This document shows positions 8,729-17,466 of a stretch of 64,000 bases of DNA, piece after piece. The stretch is taken from contig NZ_JAIPUS010000015.1 of NCBI RefSeq assembly GCF_020055675.1, positions 1 to 64,000 on the forward strand, read 5' to 3'. This DNA is from Marivita sp. GTDB lineage: Bacteria > Pseudomonadota > Alphaproteobacteria > Rhodobacterales > Rhodobacteraceae. How positions within the stretch are numbered: position 1 is the first letter of the stretch; the number at the start of each line of letters is the position of its first letter. Under the pieces are notes generated by a model. The model was given only the letters and a program-made list of their open reading frames with translations. It did not search any database and had not been told where the DNA came from. A program made the position numbers and the translations under genes.

Positions 8729-10621
8729 TCAGCTCTTCGGATAGCCCAAGCCCTGCAACGCCGCGCCGATCTCGTCCAGAATCGCCGGATCGTCAATGGT
8801 CGCAGGTGGCTTGAACTCCGCACCATCGGCGATCTTGACCATCGTCGCGCGCAGGATTTTTCCCGACCGGGTCTTGGGCAGACGGTCCACCACGGCGCAA
8901 AGCTTGAAGGCCGCCACCGGACCGATCTTGTCACGCACCAGCGTCACGCATTCGCGCACGATCTCCTCATGCGCGCGGTTGACCCCCTTGGTCAGGCAGA
9001 CAAATCCCATCGGCATCTGTCCCTTGAGCGGATCGCTCACCCCGATCACGGCGCATTCGGCCACATCCGGATGCGCGGCCAGCACCTCTTCCATGCCGCC
9101 GGTGGACAGCCGGTGGCCCGCGACATTGATCACGTCATCGGTCCGCGCCATGATGTAAAGATAGCCGTCCTCGTCGATCATGCCCGCATCGCCGGTTTCG
9201 TAATAGCCGGGGAAATGCGCGAGATAGGATTTGCGGAACCGGTCCTCGGCGTTCCAGAGATTGGGCAGCGTGCCAGGGGGCAGGGGCAGCTTGACGGCAA
9301 TCGCGCCCAGCTCGCCCGGCTTCATCGGCTGCCCCGCTTCGTCGAGGATCTGCACGTCGTAGCCCGGCATCGGCACCGCCGGAGATCCGATCTTGACCGG
9401 CAATTCCTCGATCCCGACGGGATATCCGGCAATGGTCCAGCCGGTCTCCGTCTGCCACCAGTGGTCATAAACGGGTTTGCCGCTGACGGCCATGGCCCAT
9501 TCGATGGTGTCGGGATCGGCGCGCTCCCCGGCGAGGTAAATCGCGTTTAGGCAGGAAATGTCGTACTGCTTGATCAATTCGCCCTTGGGGTCGTCCCGCT
9601 TGACTGCGCGGAACGCGGTGGGGGCGGTGAAAAAGCTGCGCACGTTGTGCTCGGAGATCACCCGCCAGAACGTCCCGGCATCCGGTGTGCCCACCGGCTT
9701 GCCTTCGAAAACCACCGTGGTGTTGCCGTGAATGAGCGGCGCATAGCAGATATAGCTGTGGCCCACGACCCAGCCCACATCCGAGGCCGCCCAGAACGCG
9801 TCGCCCGGATCGACATTGTAGATGTTCTTCATCGTCCAGTTCAGCGCCACAAGGTGGCCGCCAGTGTGCCGGATAACCCCCTTCGGCGCGCCGGTGGTGC
9901 CGGAGGTATAGAGGATATAGGCCGGGTGGTTGCCCGCGACCGGCACGCAGTCCGCCGGTTCGACACCGTACTGGAAGCCGTGCCAGTCGAAATCATAACC
10001 GTCGTTCAGCTTGGCGACTTCCTGCTCGCGCTGGAAGATGACGGTAAAGTCGGGTTTGTGGCTGGCCTGTTTGATGGCCCCGTCCAGCAGCGGCTTGTAA
10101 TGCACCACGCGCCCCGGCTCGAGCCCGCAGGACGCGGCTATGATCGCCTTGGGTTTGGCATCGTCGATTCGCACCGCCAGTTCGTTGGCGGCAAACCCGC
10201 CGAAGACCACGGAATGGATCGCACCCAGCCGGGTGCAGGCCAGCATGGCCTCGAGCGCCTCGGGCACCATCGGCATGTAGATGATGACGCGGTCACCTTT
10301 TTCGATGCCCTTGGCCCGCAGCGCGCCGGCCAGGCGGGCCACGCGATTGCGCAGATCGGCATAGGTGATCTTGTGCAATGTCCCGGTGATCGGGCTGTCA
10401 TGGATGATCGCGACCTGCCCGCCACGCCCGGCCTCGACATGGCGATCGACCGCGTTCCAGCATGTATTGGTCAGGCCGTCGGCAAACCATTCGTAGAGAT
10501 GCTCTCCGACCTCGAACAGTGCCTTGCTGGGTTTCTGGTCCCAGTCGATGGCCTCGGCCTGCTGCATCCAGTACCCCTCTGGGTCGGATTTCCAGCTTTC
10601 GTAAACGTCTTTGTACCCCAT
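8729..10621 (-). CDS. prpE: Propionyl-CoA synthetase (AMP-forming)
   Basis: Activates propionate with ATP and CoA through an acyl-adenylate, feeding propionyl-CoA carboxylation. The 630-residue ANL-superfamily enzyme shows the P-loop-like ILYTSGTTGAPKGV, HWWQTETGW, YETGDAG and the C-terminal TRSGKILRATM with the conserved catalytic lysine. The N-terminus (YESWKSDPEGYWMQQAEAI) and the Trp after TETG fit PrpE better than acetyl-CoA synthetase, though acetate may be used too. The ATG at 10621 follows GAGGAGGAG. The frame is open upstream into the regulatory region, which I exclude. The promoter region contains a cluster of TTTGCAAA-like boxes. Confidence 0.9.
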   Translation of the reverse strand: MGYKDVYESWKSDPEGYWMQQAEAIDWDQKPSKALFEVGEHLYEWFADGLTNTCWNAVDRHVEAGRGGQVAIIHDSPITGTLHKITYADLRNRVARLAGALRAKGIEKGDRVIIYMPMVPEALEAMLACTRLGAIHSVVFGGFAANELAVRIDDAKPKAIIAASCGLEPGRVVHYKPLLDGAIKQASHKPDFTVIFQREQEVAKLNDGYDFDWHGFQYGVEPADCVPVAGNHPAYILYTSGTTGAPKGVIRHTGGHLVALNWTMKNIYNVDPGDAFWAASDVGWVVGHSYICYAPLIHGNTTVVFEGKPVGTPDAGTFWRVISEHNVRSFFTAPTAFRAVKRDDPKGELIKQYDISCLNAIYLAGERADPDTIEWAMAVSGKPVYDHWWQTETGWTIAGYPVGIEELPVKIGSPAVPMPGYDVQILDEAGQPMKPGELGAIAVKLPLPPGTLPNLWNAEDRFRKSYLAHFPGYYETGDAGMIDEDGYLYIMARTDDVINVAGHRLSTGGMEEVLAAHPDVAECAVIGVSDPLKGQMPMGFVCLTKGVNRAHEEIVRECVTLVRDKIGPVAAFKLCAVVDRLPKTRSGKILRATMVKIADGAEFKPPATIDDPAILDEIGAALQGLGYPKS

Positions 10622-10717
10622 CCCGATCTCCTCCTCTTGCGTGTTGCCCCCGGCGTAGGGCGCGGATGCCGCTGCGGCAAGTCTTGGGATCATGCGCGCG
10701 GCAGAAGGCCGCAAAAC

Positions 10718-10828
10718 TTTGCAGATATGCCTCATCCGGCTTGCAAACTTTTGCAAAACCCCCGCATTTATGCAGATGGGCAGTATCCATCGCGAGGTTT
10801 TGCAAACCTGCAAACCCTTTGATGCAAA
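10718..10828 (-). promoter_or_regulatory. Cluster of TTTGCAAA-type operator boxes upstream of prpE
   Basis: Two perfect TTTGCAAA octamers lie at 10750-10757 and 10799-10806. Near matches lie at 10740-10747 (CTTGCAAA), 10718-10725 (TTTGCAGA), 10807-10814 (CCTGCAAA) and 10821-10828 (GATGCAAA). The boxes at 10740 and 10750 are 10 bp apart centre to centre, one helical turn. From memory, the short-chain fatty acyl-CoA regulator PccR of Rhodobacter sphaeroides, which controls propionyl-CoA metabolism, recognises paired TTTGCAAA motifs. The gene served here is propionyl-CoA synthetase, so a PccR-type operator is a good inference. No such regulator gene is in the window. Confidence 0.7.
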
Positions 10829-10855
10829 CTTGCCCGTCGCGCCGAGTCGGATCCG

Positions 10856-11422
10856 CTAGAGCTGATCGCGCGGAGTTGCCAACAAACCCAGGCCACGTGC
10901 CGATTGTATCGAAAGCAGCCCGCTCGGCAAGCCGCGCGCGCTTTGGTAGCGGCGCAGGGCGCGCTTGGTCGGCATATCCATCACGCCGTTGATCGGCCCC
11001 CGGTACAGCCCTCGGGCCTCGAGCGCGCGCTGCAGGGTCGAGACGAGGTCGGGCGTCACGGCCTCGGGGCAGGGGGTTTCGAAGATCAGCTTCTCGCGCT
11101 CGCGGAGGATCACCTGCGCGGTTTCGGTTCGGAACCGGGCGTGGCTGATCAGGCTGCCATCGGCGGCATGGCGCGCCGGGGCGACCTCGATCTGGCGCGT
11201 GTCGGTTTCCAGCTCGGCCGGGGCCACGTCGCGGACCCAGCAGCTATCCGGGGAAACACCGGGGGGCGGGGCGATCTGGGCCGAGGCGAAATCCGGGATC
11301 GTGACCTGGTCCGCATCCGCGCCAGGGCCGTGCGGTCCGACACAGCCGGACAGGCCGAATACGGCCAAGGACCACAAGGCCGCGGACCACAAGCCCCGGA
11401 TCTCTGACGAAGGACGGGTCAC
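10856..11422 (-). CDS. Peptidoglycan-binding domain lipoprotein
   Basis: Read from GTG at 11422 the product has 188 residues: a hydrophobic signal (WSAALWSLAVFG), the lipobox LSGC with the lipidated Cys near residue 27, a middle part rich in acidic residues and Pro, and a C-terminal PG_binding_1-type helical repeat (about 120-175; LQRALEARGLYRGPING, TKRALRRYQSARGLP). It probably sits in the outer membrane or periplasm and contacts the cell wall. The frame is open to 11563, but upstream codons are Arg-rich and precede no better signal. A TTG a few codons downstream is another possible start. The specific role is unknown. Confidence 0.75.
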   Translation of the reverse strand: MTRPSSEIRGLWSAALWSLAVFGLSGCVGPHGPGADADQVTIPDFASAQIAPPPGVSPDSCWVRDVAPAELETDTRQIEVAPARHAADGSLISHARFRTETAQVILREREKLIFETPCPEAVTPDLVSTLQRALEARGLYRGPINGVMDMPTKRALRRYQSARGLPSGLLSIQSARGLGLLATPRDQL

Positions 11423-11465
11423 TGAAAATGTGCGCCTGCTGCCTGTTTCTCTTTGCCCGAGAGCT

Positions 11466-11861
11466 TTAGCCTGTTTGCGGCTCCGGCGAAAGCGTCTCTG
11501 GTGCCGCGGCAAGAAGCTCATCAAGCAGCGGCGAGATATCCTCGATCTCCTCGGCGATGACATGGATCACGTCGCCTTCGCTTTGCAGCCGCCCCGTGAT
11601 CCGCAGCATACGCCCCGCGATGACCGCGCGGCGGAACTTTTCATAGATCTTCCGCCAGACGATGATGTTGACCGTGCCGGTTTCGTCCTCCAGCGTCAGA
11701 AAGATCACACCTTTCGCCGTCCCGGGCCGCTGCCGCAGGATCACCAGCCCTGCGACCGCGATCCGCGCATTCTCCGGCGGCCCGCGCAGCTGCGAGGCGG
11801 TCAGGCAGGACGGGGGGCGCGGCCAACCGGCGTCGGGATATGAGGCAGAGACAATGCGCAT
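11466..11861 (-). CDS. Orphan C-terminal OB-fold fragment of error-prone DNA polymerase DnaE2
   Basis: The 131-residue ORF matches only the extreme C-terminus of DnaE2: ARIAVAGLVILRQRPGTAKG, VIFLTLEDETGTVNIIVW, RRAVIAGRMLRITGRLQ, EGDVIHVIAEEIEDIS. Full DnaE2 is over 1000 residues. Here the polymerase, thumb and PHP domains are absent, because the upstream DNA is short non-coding sequence followed by the ferredoxin gene on the other strand. The OB-fold part binds single-stranded nucleic acid in the parent enzyme. Either this is a deletion remnant or the domain persists as a small DNA-binding protein. The start is uncertain (ATG at 11861; the frame is open to 11918). No imuA or imuB is visible nearby. 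Confidence 0.7.
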   Translation of the reverse strand: MRIVSASYPDAGWPRPPSCLTASQLRGPPENARIAVAGLVILRQRPGTAKGVIFLTLEDETGTVNIIVWRKIYEKFRRAVIAGRMLRITGRLQSEGDVIHVIAEEIEDISPLLDELLAAAPETLSPEPQTG

Positions 11862-11920
11862 GGAACAAAGATAGAACATGGGTGTGGGTGCGCAAGCCCC
11901 AACCATGCACAGATGCATGA

Positions 11921-12373
<453 letters not shown>

Positions 12374-12747
12374 CAGGGTTCAGGCGCCGCGCCGATCGAT
12401 GCGCGCCCGGCGTCTGTTGGGGGGCCTTGGCAAGCAAGGTGGCCACACCGGTCGTCGGTATGCGATTCCGCGTGCTGGCGCCTGTGACACGAGACCCCTT
12501 GCGTGCAGAGCCGGCACGTCTGCGTGACGTGACGTGGCGAGTTTGAGCGCGGTCACGAATCATCGCACCTGTTGCGCGTATACCTCCAGCCGCCTGTGCG
12601 ACTGCGGGCACAGGCAAGAGACGGTGCTGGCAAGTGCCGATTGGCGGGACATGTTGCCGTGACATTCGGCGGGATAGCGCTGTCTCGGCGTGTGCCGGGC
12701 GCCTATGTGCCGACGGACATAGAGCGCGCGCGGCCCCGTTGAGCGGG
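12374..12747. other. Gene-poor interval between ferredoxin and yebC
   Basis: About 370 GC-rich bases without a convincing gene. An Arg-rich minus-strand frame (12315-12776) overlaps the ferredoxin coding region and looks like a composition artefact. I see no tRNA-like fold, insertion sequence or clear promoter. The interval ends in the tandem TTCGAA palindromes. Confidence 0.5.
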
Positions 12748-12810
12748 AAGCGCCTTCGAAGGCGCTTGACCCGCATTTTCGAAAATGCGGACGGGCGTTC
12801 GAACGCCCGT
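12748..12810. repeat. Three tandem 20-bp TTCGAA-centred palindromes, 3' of yebC
   Basis: Three perfect 20-bp palindromes occur in a row: 12748-12767 (AAGCGCCTTCGAAGGCGCTT), 12771-12790 (CCGCATTTTCGAAAATGCGG) and 12791-12810 (ACGGGCGTTCGAACGCCCGT). Each has TTCGAA at its exact centre, but the arms differ completely. The array ends 5 bp from the yebC stop. In RNA each would form a stem of about 8 bp with a 4-base UCGA loop. No T-run follows on either strand, so they are not classical intrinsic terminators. Confidence 0.85.
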
Positions 12811-12815
12811 CGCGC

Positions 12816-13565
12816 TCATGACTCCTCGAGTTGCGCCATGACCTCGTCGCTGGCCTCGAAATTCGTCGTCACCCGTTGCACATCGTCATCGTCTTCCAGC
12901 GCATCGACCAGCTTCATCAGCGATTGCATCCCGTCCAGGTCAAGCTCGGTCGTGGTGGTTGGTTTCCAGACCAGCCGCGTCGACTCCGACTCACCCAGAT
13001 CCGCCTCCAGTGCGGTGGACACGTCGTTCAGGTCCGTGTCTGCACACCAGATCACGTGGCCGTCCTCGCCGCTCTCGACATCCTCGGCACCTGCCTCGAT
13101 GGCGGCCATCATGATCGTGTCTGCGTCCCCTGCATCGGCGGGGTAGGTGATCTCGCCCTTGCGGTCGAACATGAAACCGACGGATCCGGTCTCGCCCAGA
13201 TTGCCGCCACTCTTGGTAAAGGTCGACCGCACGGAAGACGCGGTGCGGTTGCGGTTGTCGGTCATCGCCTCGACGATCACCGCGACGCCGCCCGGCCCGT
13301 AGCCCTCGTAACGGATTTCCTCGTAATCCTCACCCTCGCCGCCCGACGCCTTCTTGATGGCGCGTTCGATGTTGTCCTTGGGCATGGACTGCGATTTGGC
13401 GTCCTTCACCGCGAGGCGCAGACGCGGGTTCTTGTCGGGATCGGGGTCGCCCATCTTGGCGGCGACGGTGATCTCCTTGGAGAGTTTTGAAAACAGCTTG
13501 GCCCGCATCTTGTCCTGACGACCCTTGCGGTGCTGGATGTTTGCCCATTTGGAATGGCCGGCCAT
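12816..13565 (-). CDS. YebC/PmpR family regulatory protein
   Basis: A 249-residue cytosolic protein of the YebC/TACO1 family. Some members act as DNA-binding regulators (PmpR) and others relieve ribosome stalling during translation. It has the signature N-terminus [18 protein letters not shown], the segment [29 protein letters not shown] and the acidic C-terminal domain ([12 protein letters not shown]). Length and start (ATG at 13565) are standard. It is a single gene followed by three palindromes; the 277 bp upstream hold further palindromes belonging to the next gene. Confidence 0.95.
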   Translation of the reverse strand: MAGHSKWANIQHRKGRQDKMRAKLFSKLSKEITVAAKMGDPDPDKNPRLRLAVKDAKSQSMPKDNIERAIKKASGGEGEDYEEIRYEGYGPGGVAVIVEAMTDNRNRTASSVRSTFTKSGGNLGETGSVGFMFDRKGEITYPADAGDADTIMMAAIEAGAEDVESGEDGHVIWCADTDLNDVSTALEADLGESESTRLVWKPTTTTELDLDGMQSLMKLVDALEDDDDVQRVTTNFEASDEVMAQLEES

Positions 13566-13761
13566 GATGAACTGTCCTTGCGTTTCGGGTGCCCAGAGAT
13601 GTGGCGGTCCTTAGCGCAGAAGGCAGGGCGGGAACAAGTTGCCTTTTCACAGCCTGTGTCCGCGCCGTGATTGCGGACCCTTTGAACAATGCGCTGTTTT
13701 CGATTTGCGACTGCAGTCCGAGGCCAGCCATGTCACCGTACCGCCCGTTATCCTGCGCCGG

Positions 13762-13835
13762 GCCGTGGCGCGCCACGGCGGGGATGGGCAAGCGGTTTCG
13801 AAACCGCTTGCCAAGGCGCTTCGAAGCGCCTTGGC
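13762..13835. repeat. Tandem perfect palindromes 3' of the SLC13 gene (two TTCGAA-centred)
   Basis: A perfect 18-bp palindrome lies at 13762-13779 (GCCGTGGCGCGCCACGGC). Two 26-bp perfect palindromes at 13787-13812 and 13810-13835 have cores GGTTTCGAAACC and GCGCTTCGAAGCGC and share three bases. The last ends 7 bp from the transporter stop codon. The layout repeats that at 12748-12810 with unrelated arms. No T-tract is present. Confidence 0.85.
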
Positions 13836-13842
13836 CCCCGCA

Positions 13843-15627
13843 TCACAGCGGCCAGATCACCGGGATCAGTGTCGAGGCCAGGATCCCCACACTCAGGTTC
13901 AGCGGCACCCCGACCTTGAGGAAATCCGCAAACGCGTAGCCGCCGGGGCCATAGACCAGCGTGTTGGTCTGGTAGCCTATCGGTGTCGCAAAGGCGCAGG
14001 ACGCCGCCACCATCACGGCCACAACCAGCGGGCGAGGATCGAACCCCATGGTCTGGGCCAGACCGATGGCGATTGGCGTAATCACGACCGCCACGGCGTT
14101 ATTGCTGACCAGTTCTGTCAACACGCTGGTCAACAGGTAGATCAGCCAGACCACGGCCCAGGGGGGCAGGTTCATCAGGTAGGGGGCCATCGCCTCGACG
14201 ATCATCGTCACCGCGCCTGACGCCTCCAGTGCCGCGCCGATGGCGAGCATGGCAAAGATCAACGCCAGCAACTGCCCCTCGACAAAGGAAAACGCCTCGT
14301 CCGAATCGACGCATTTGGTCAGCAGGACCACCGCCACCGCGATGATGGCCAGTGACAGGATCGGGGCCACGCCGAACGCCGCGAGGGTCACCAGGCCCGC
14401 CAAGGCGGCAATGGCAACCGGCGCGTGGCTGCGACGATAGGCGCGGGCTGACGGCTTTGCCACATCGACGAGGTTCAGATCCTCTGCCATGCGCTGAATG
14501 TCCTCTGGCGCCCCTTCGAGCAGCAGCGTGTCGCCCACGCGGACCACCAGATCATCGAGCTGGCGCCCGATATTCTGATTCCGCCGGTGCACCGCGAGCG
14601 GGTAGACACCGTAGCGCCGCCGCAGGCGCATCGCGCCGAGGCGGCGCCCGACCATCTTGCAGACCGGCGTGATCAGCACCTCGACGGTTGTCGTTTCCAC
14701 CGCCGAAAGCTGATCGACCCGGCGCAGTTCGGGATTGGACTGCAGACTGAGGAGCTCGGTGATATGGGTGCGCAACACCACGCGGTCCCCGACCCGAAGC
14801 TCCACCTCGTCAAGGTTGCGCCGCAAGGAGGCATCGCCGCGGATCACGTCGATCAGCCGGACCCCGTCGCGTTTGAAAAGCTGCACGCCCAGCACATTGC
14901 GCCCGATCAGGTTGCTGTCGGGCGGGATCACCGCCTCGGTGAAGAATTTCATCTTCGACCGGTCCGACAGCATGGCCGCCATGCTGGTCCGCTCGGGCAG
15001 CAGGAACCGACCGACGGCCCAGAGATAGACCATGCCCCAGGCGATCAGCACCACCGCCAGCGGTGTGACCTCGAATATGGTGAACGGCGCTAGCCCCTGC
15101 GTGCGGGCAACCCCGTCGACCAGCAGATTGGTCGATGTGCCGATCAGGGTCAACGTCCCGCCCAGGATCGCGGCATAGCTCAGGGGAATCAGCAATTTTG
15201 ACGGGGCCACGCCCAGCGTCTTGGACAATTGCACGAAAAGCGGCAACATAACCACGACCACGGGCGTGTTGTTCATGAAGGCAGACGCCAGGATAACGAC
15301 GCCCAGGATTCCCGCCATCGCGGTTCGCGGACGTTTCTCGACGCCCGCCTGGGCGGCGGTGGTGAAGGCGGCCAAGGCCCCGGTGCGCACCAGCGCCCCC
15401 ATCACAAGAAACATCGCCGCAATGGTCCAGGGGGCCGGGTTGGACAGCACGTCGAGCGCATCGGAATAGGGCAACACCCCTGTCGCCAACAGGAAGGCCA
15501 CGCCCCCGATGGCCACAACCTCGGTCGGGTAGGCTTCACGCACGAACAGCGCGAACATCACGACCACGGTGCCAAGCGCCAGCAGCGCCTGCGTGGTCTG
15601 GTTCAGATCGAACAGCGCTGTGAGCAC
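13843..15627 (-). CDS. SLC13-family permease with two RCK C-terminal (TrkA-C) domains
   Basis: Inner-membrane anion/carboxylate or sulfate transporter of the DASS/ArsB-like class. The 594 residues contain N-terminal membrane helices (1-215) with FMNNTPVVVVMLP and PLSYAAILGGTLTLIGTSTNLLV, two cytosolic TrkA-C domains (about 230-300 and 315-390; LRVGDRVVLRTHI, VRVGDTLLLEGA), then the second membrane half with TELVSNNAVAVVITPIA. The GTG start at 15627 follows AAGGGAG. The substrate cannot be read from sequence. It lies 39 bp downstream of the EamA start and possibly shares that transcript. Confidence 0.88.
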   Translation of the reverse strand: MLTALFDLNQTTQALLALGTVVVMFALFVREAYPTEVVAIGGVAFLLATGVLPYSDALDVLSNPAPWTIAAMFLVMGALVRTGALAAFTTAAQAGVEKRPRTAMAGILGVVILASAFMNNTPVVVVMLPLFVQLSKTLGVAPSKLLIPLSYAAILGGTLTLIGTSTNLLVDGVARTQGLAPFTIFEVTPLAVVLIAWGMVYLWAVGRFLLPERTSMAAMLSDRSKMKFFTEAVIPPDSNLIGRNVLGVQLFKRDGVRLIDVIRGDASLRRNLDEVELRVGDRVVLRTHITELLSLQSNPELRRVDQLSAVETTTVEVLITPVCKMVGRRLGAMRLRRRYGVYPLAVHRRNQNIGRQLDDLVVRVGDTLLLEGAPEDIQRMAEDLNLVDVAKPSARAYRRSHAPVAIAALAGLVTLAAFGVAPILSLAIIAVAVVLLTKCVDSDEAFSFVEGQLLALIFAMLAIGAALEASGAVTMIVEAMAPYLMNLPPWAVVWLIYLLTSVLTELVSNNAVAVVITPIAIGLAQTMGFDPRPLVVAVMVAASCAFATPIGYQTNTLVYGPGGYAFADFLKVGVPLNLSVGILASTLIPVIWPL

Positions 15628-15666
15628 GTCACACTCCCTTCATGAGCTGGACCGAATGTGACCGGG

Positions 15667-16566
15667 TTAGGCCGTGGCAACAAGCCCCGCCTTGGGCCGG
15701 GGCTGCACCAGAACGACACCGGCCAGCATCAGCGCCAACGCCGCCCAGAACCAGCGCGAATAGCTTTCACCAAGAAAAACCATGGCCCAGGTGACGCCGA
15801 AAAGCGTCACGAAATAGGCCACTTGCACGGTAAAGACCGGCCCGGCGCGGCCGACCAGCCAGACGTAGCCCGTGTAAGCCCCCGCGTGCAGTAGCGCAGC
15901 GGCCATGATCGCGTGATCGGGTGCCCCCCACGGGCCACGCGGGTCGATGAACTGACCGGACGCAACCGCAAGCGGAAGCGAAATCACTGAACCCAGCAAG
16001 GACGCGCCGCACAGGGCCTGAACCGCGTCGAGATCGCCCAGGCCCCAGCGGGCGACGACATTGCTTTCCAGCGCGTAGAACAGCGACGAGATCAGCGCCA
16101 CGAATACCCACAAGGTCGGAACCGACGCCGGCAGGCTTGCCTCCGGTAGGATCAACAGGCAGATGCCCGCAAAGCCAAGGCTCAGCCCGGCCAGCCTGCG
16201 CCGGCAGAACCGTTCGAGCCCGAGGCAAAGCGCGATCGGGAAGGCCAGCATCGGAACTGAACTGAGCAGGATCGACAGCACTCCGGACGGCAGGTGCACT
16301 GCCGCCGAATACGATGATATGCCCGACAGAACAGAGCCGATCAGCGCCAGCACGAGATAGAGGGCAAGATCGCGCCGCGACATCGGAAGACCCTTGCCGC
16401 GCAGCGCGCAAAGCAACCAGAGAGCGGCACCGCTCAGGCCCAGTTGCCAGAACAGGATGCCGAAATGGCGGTAACCTTCGCTGACGGCGGTCTTCGCAAG
16501 AGGCTGCGTTGCCCCCCAGGCCGCGCCGGACAGGACAAGCACCAGAAGCGGGACCGCGCGGGTCAT
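15667..16566 (-). CDS. EamA/DMT-superfamily transporter
   Basis: A 299-residue drug/metabolite-type transporter with ten predicted helices arranged as two EamA repeats. The first begins VPLLVLVLSGAAWGATQPLAK and the second near residue 150 (VPTLWVFVALISSLFYALESNVVARW). It probably exports a small metabolite; the substrate is unknown. Its ATG at 16564-16566 overlaps the stop of the phosphodiesterase gene as ATGA, indicating coupling. Confidence 0.88.
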   Translation of the reverse strand: MTRAVPLLVLVLSGAAWGATQPLAKTAVSEGYRHFGILFWQLGLSGAALWLLCALRGKGLPMSRRDLALYLVLALIGSVLSGISSYSAAVHLPSGVLSILLSSVPMLAFPIALCLGLERFCRRRLAGLSLGFAGICLLILPEASLPASVPTLWVFVALISSLFYALESNVVARWGLGDLDAVQALCGASLLGSVISLPLAVASGQFIDPRGPWGAPDHAIMAAALLHAGAYTGYVWLVGRAGPVFTVQVAYFVTLFGVTWAMVFLGESYSRWFWAALALMLAGVVLVQPRPKAGLVATA

Positions 16567-17375
16567 GGGGCGGCTGGCTGCAATCGCCCGCCGTCGCGGA
16601 TCATGTGGATCGCGCTGGCGACCCCGGTCCGGTCATCGGTCTCGACCAGAACGCCCGACAGGGTCGCGTCGCCAAGTGCAGGCTGGAACCGGCCTTTGCC
16701 CATGCCGGTCACGAAACGGCGCATCGGCTCGGTTTTTTCCATCCCGATCACGGAGTTGTAATCGCCGCACATCCCGGCATCTGTCAGGTATCCGGTGCCG
16801 CCGGGCAGGACCTGGGCATCGCCGGTGGGCACATGGGTGTGGGTGCCGACGACCAGGCTGGCGCGGCCGTCGCAGAAATGGCCCATGGCCATCTTTTCGG
16901 AGGTCGCCTCGCAATGCATGTCGACAAGGATCATCTGTGCCTGCCCGCCCAAGGGGTGCGCCCTGAGCACCGCGTCCACCGCCGAGAAAGGATCGTCGAA
17001 GGCGCGTTTCATGAACACTTGTCCAAGCACCTGGAGCACGAGAACCTTGCGGCCGCGCCGGTCGGTGAACATCCGGTGCCCGCGCCCCGGCGCCTGTTTT
17101 GCAAAATTCAAAGGTCGCAGGATCCGCGTTTCGCTTTCGATGAAGGACAGCATGTCTTTCTGGTCGAACGCATGATCGCCAAGCGTCAGGCAGTCGACCC
17201 CGGCATCGAGCATCAGCTTGGCATGCGCCCCCGACAGGCCGACGCCGCTCGATGCGTTCTCGCCGTTGACGACACAGAAATCCACATTCAGCTGTTGGCG
17301 CAGCGCCGGCAGGCGCTCCGTGATCGCGGCGCGGCCGGCGCGGCCCATGATGTCGCCAAGAAAGAGTGTTCTCAT
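16563..17375 (-). CDS. YmdB-type (TIGR00282) metallophosphoesterase
   Basis: A 270-residue binuclear-metal phosphoesterase of the YmdB/DR1281 group, members of which hydrolyse cyclic nucleotides. Metal-site motifs are visible in order: GDIMGRAGR, VNGENASSGVG, GDHAFD, DMHCEATSEK and VVGTHTHVPTGD. I start at ATG 17375 (MRTLFLGDIMG), because the 12 extra upstream codons lack family similarity. The end overlaps the EamA gene by 4 bp. The physiological substrate here is not known. Confidence 0.92.
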   Translation of the reverse strand: MRTLFLGDIMGRAGRAAITERLPALRQQLNVDFCVVNGENASSGVGLSGAHAKLMLDAGVDCLTLGDHAFDQKDMLSFIESETRILRPLNFAKQAPGRGHRMFTDRRGRKVLVLQVLGQVFMKRAFDDPFSAVDAVLRAHPLGGQAQMILVDMHCEATSEKMAMGHFCDGRASLVVGTHTHVPTGDAQVLPGGTGYLTDAGMCGDYNSVIGMEKTEPMRRFVTGMGKGRFQPALGDATLSGVLVETDDRTGVASAIHMIRDGGRLQPAAP

Positions 17376-17407
17376 ACTTTGGGGCTTAGAGCGCGGGTCG
17401 GGGTGGG

Positions 17408-17453
17408 GCAAGAGCCTTCGAAGGCTCTTGCACGCGTTTTCGAAAACGCGTGC
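17408..17453. repeat. Two tandem 24-bp TTCGAA-centred palindromes 3' of xseA
   Basis: Perfect 24-bp palindromes at 17408-17431 (core AGAGCCTTCGAAGGCTCT) and 17430-17453 (core GCGTTTTCGAAAACGC) share two bases. They lie 13 bp from the xseA stop codon and upstream of no promoter I can see. This is the same architecture as the arrays after yebC and the SLC13 gene. Confidence 0.85.
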
Positions 17454-17466
17454 CGGTCACCCGGCC

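Noticed and set aside
12374-12815. Possible insertion sequence or REP/BIME element around the palindromes
   Set aside because: No transposase, no target duplication and no shared arm sequence among copies; only the palindrome centre is common.
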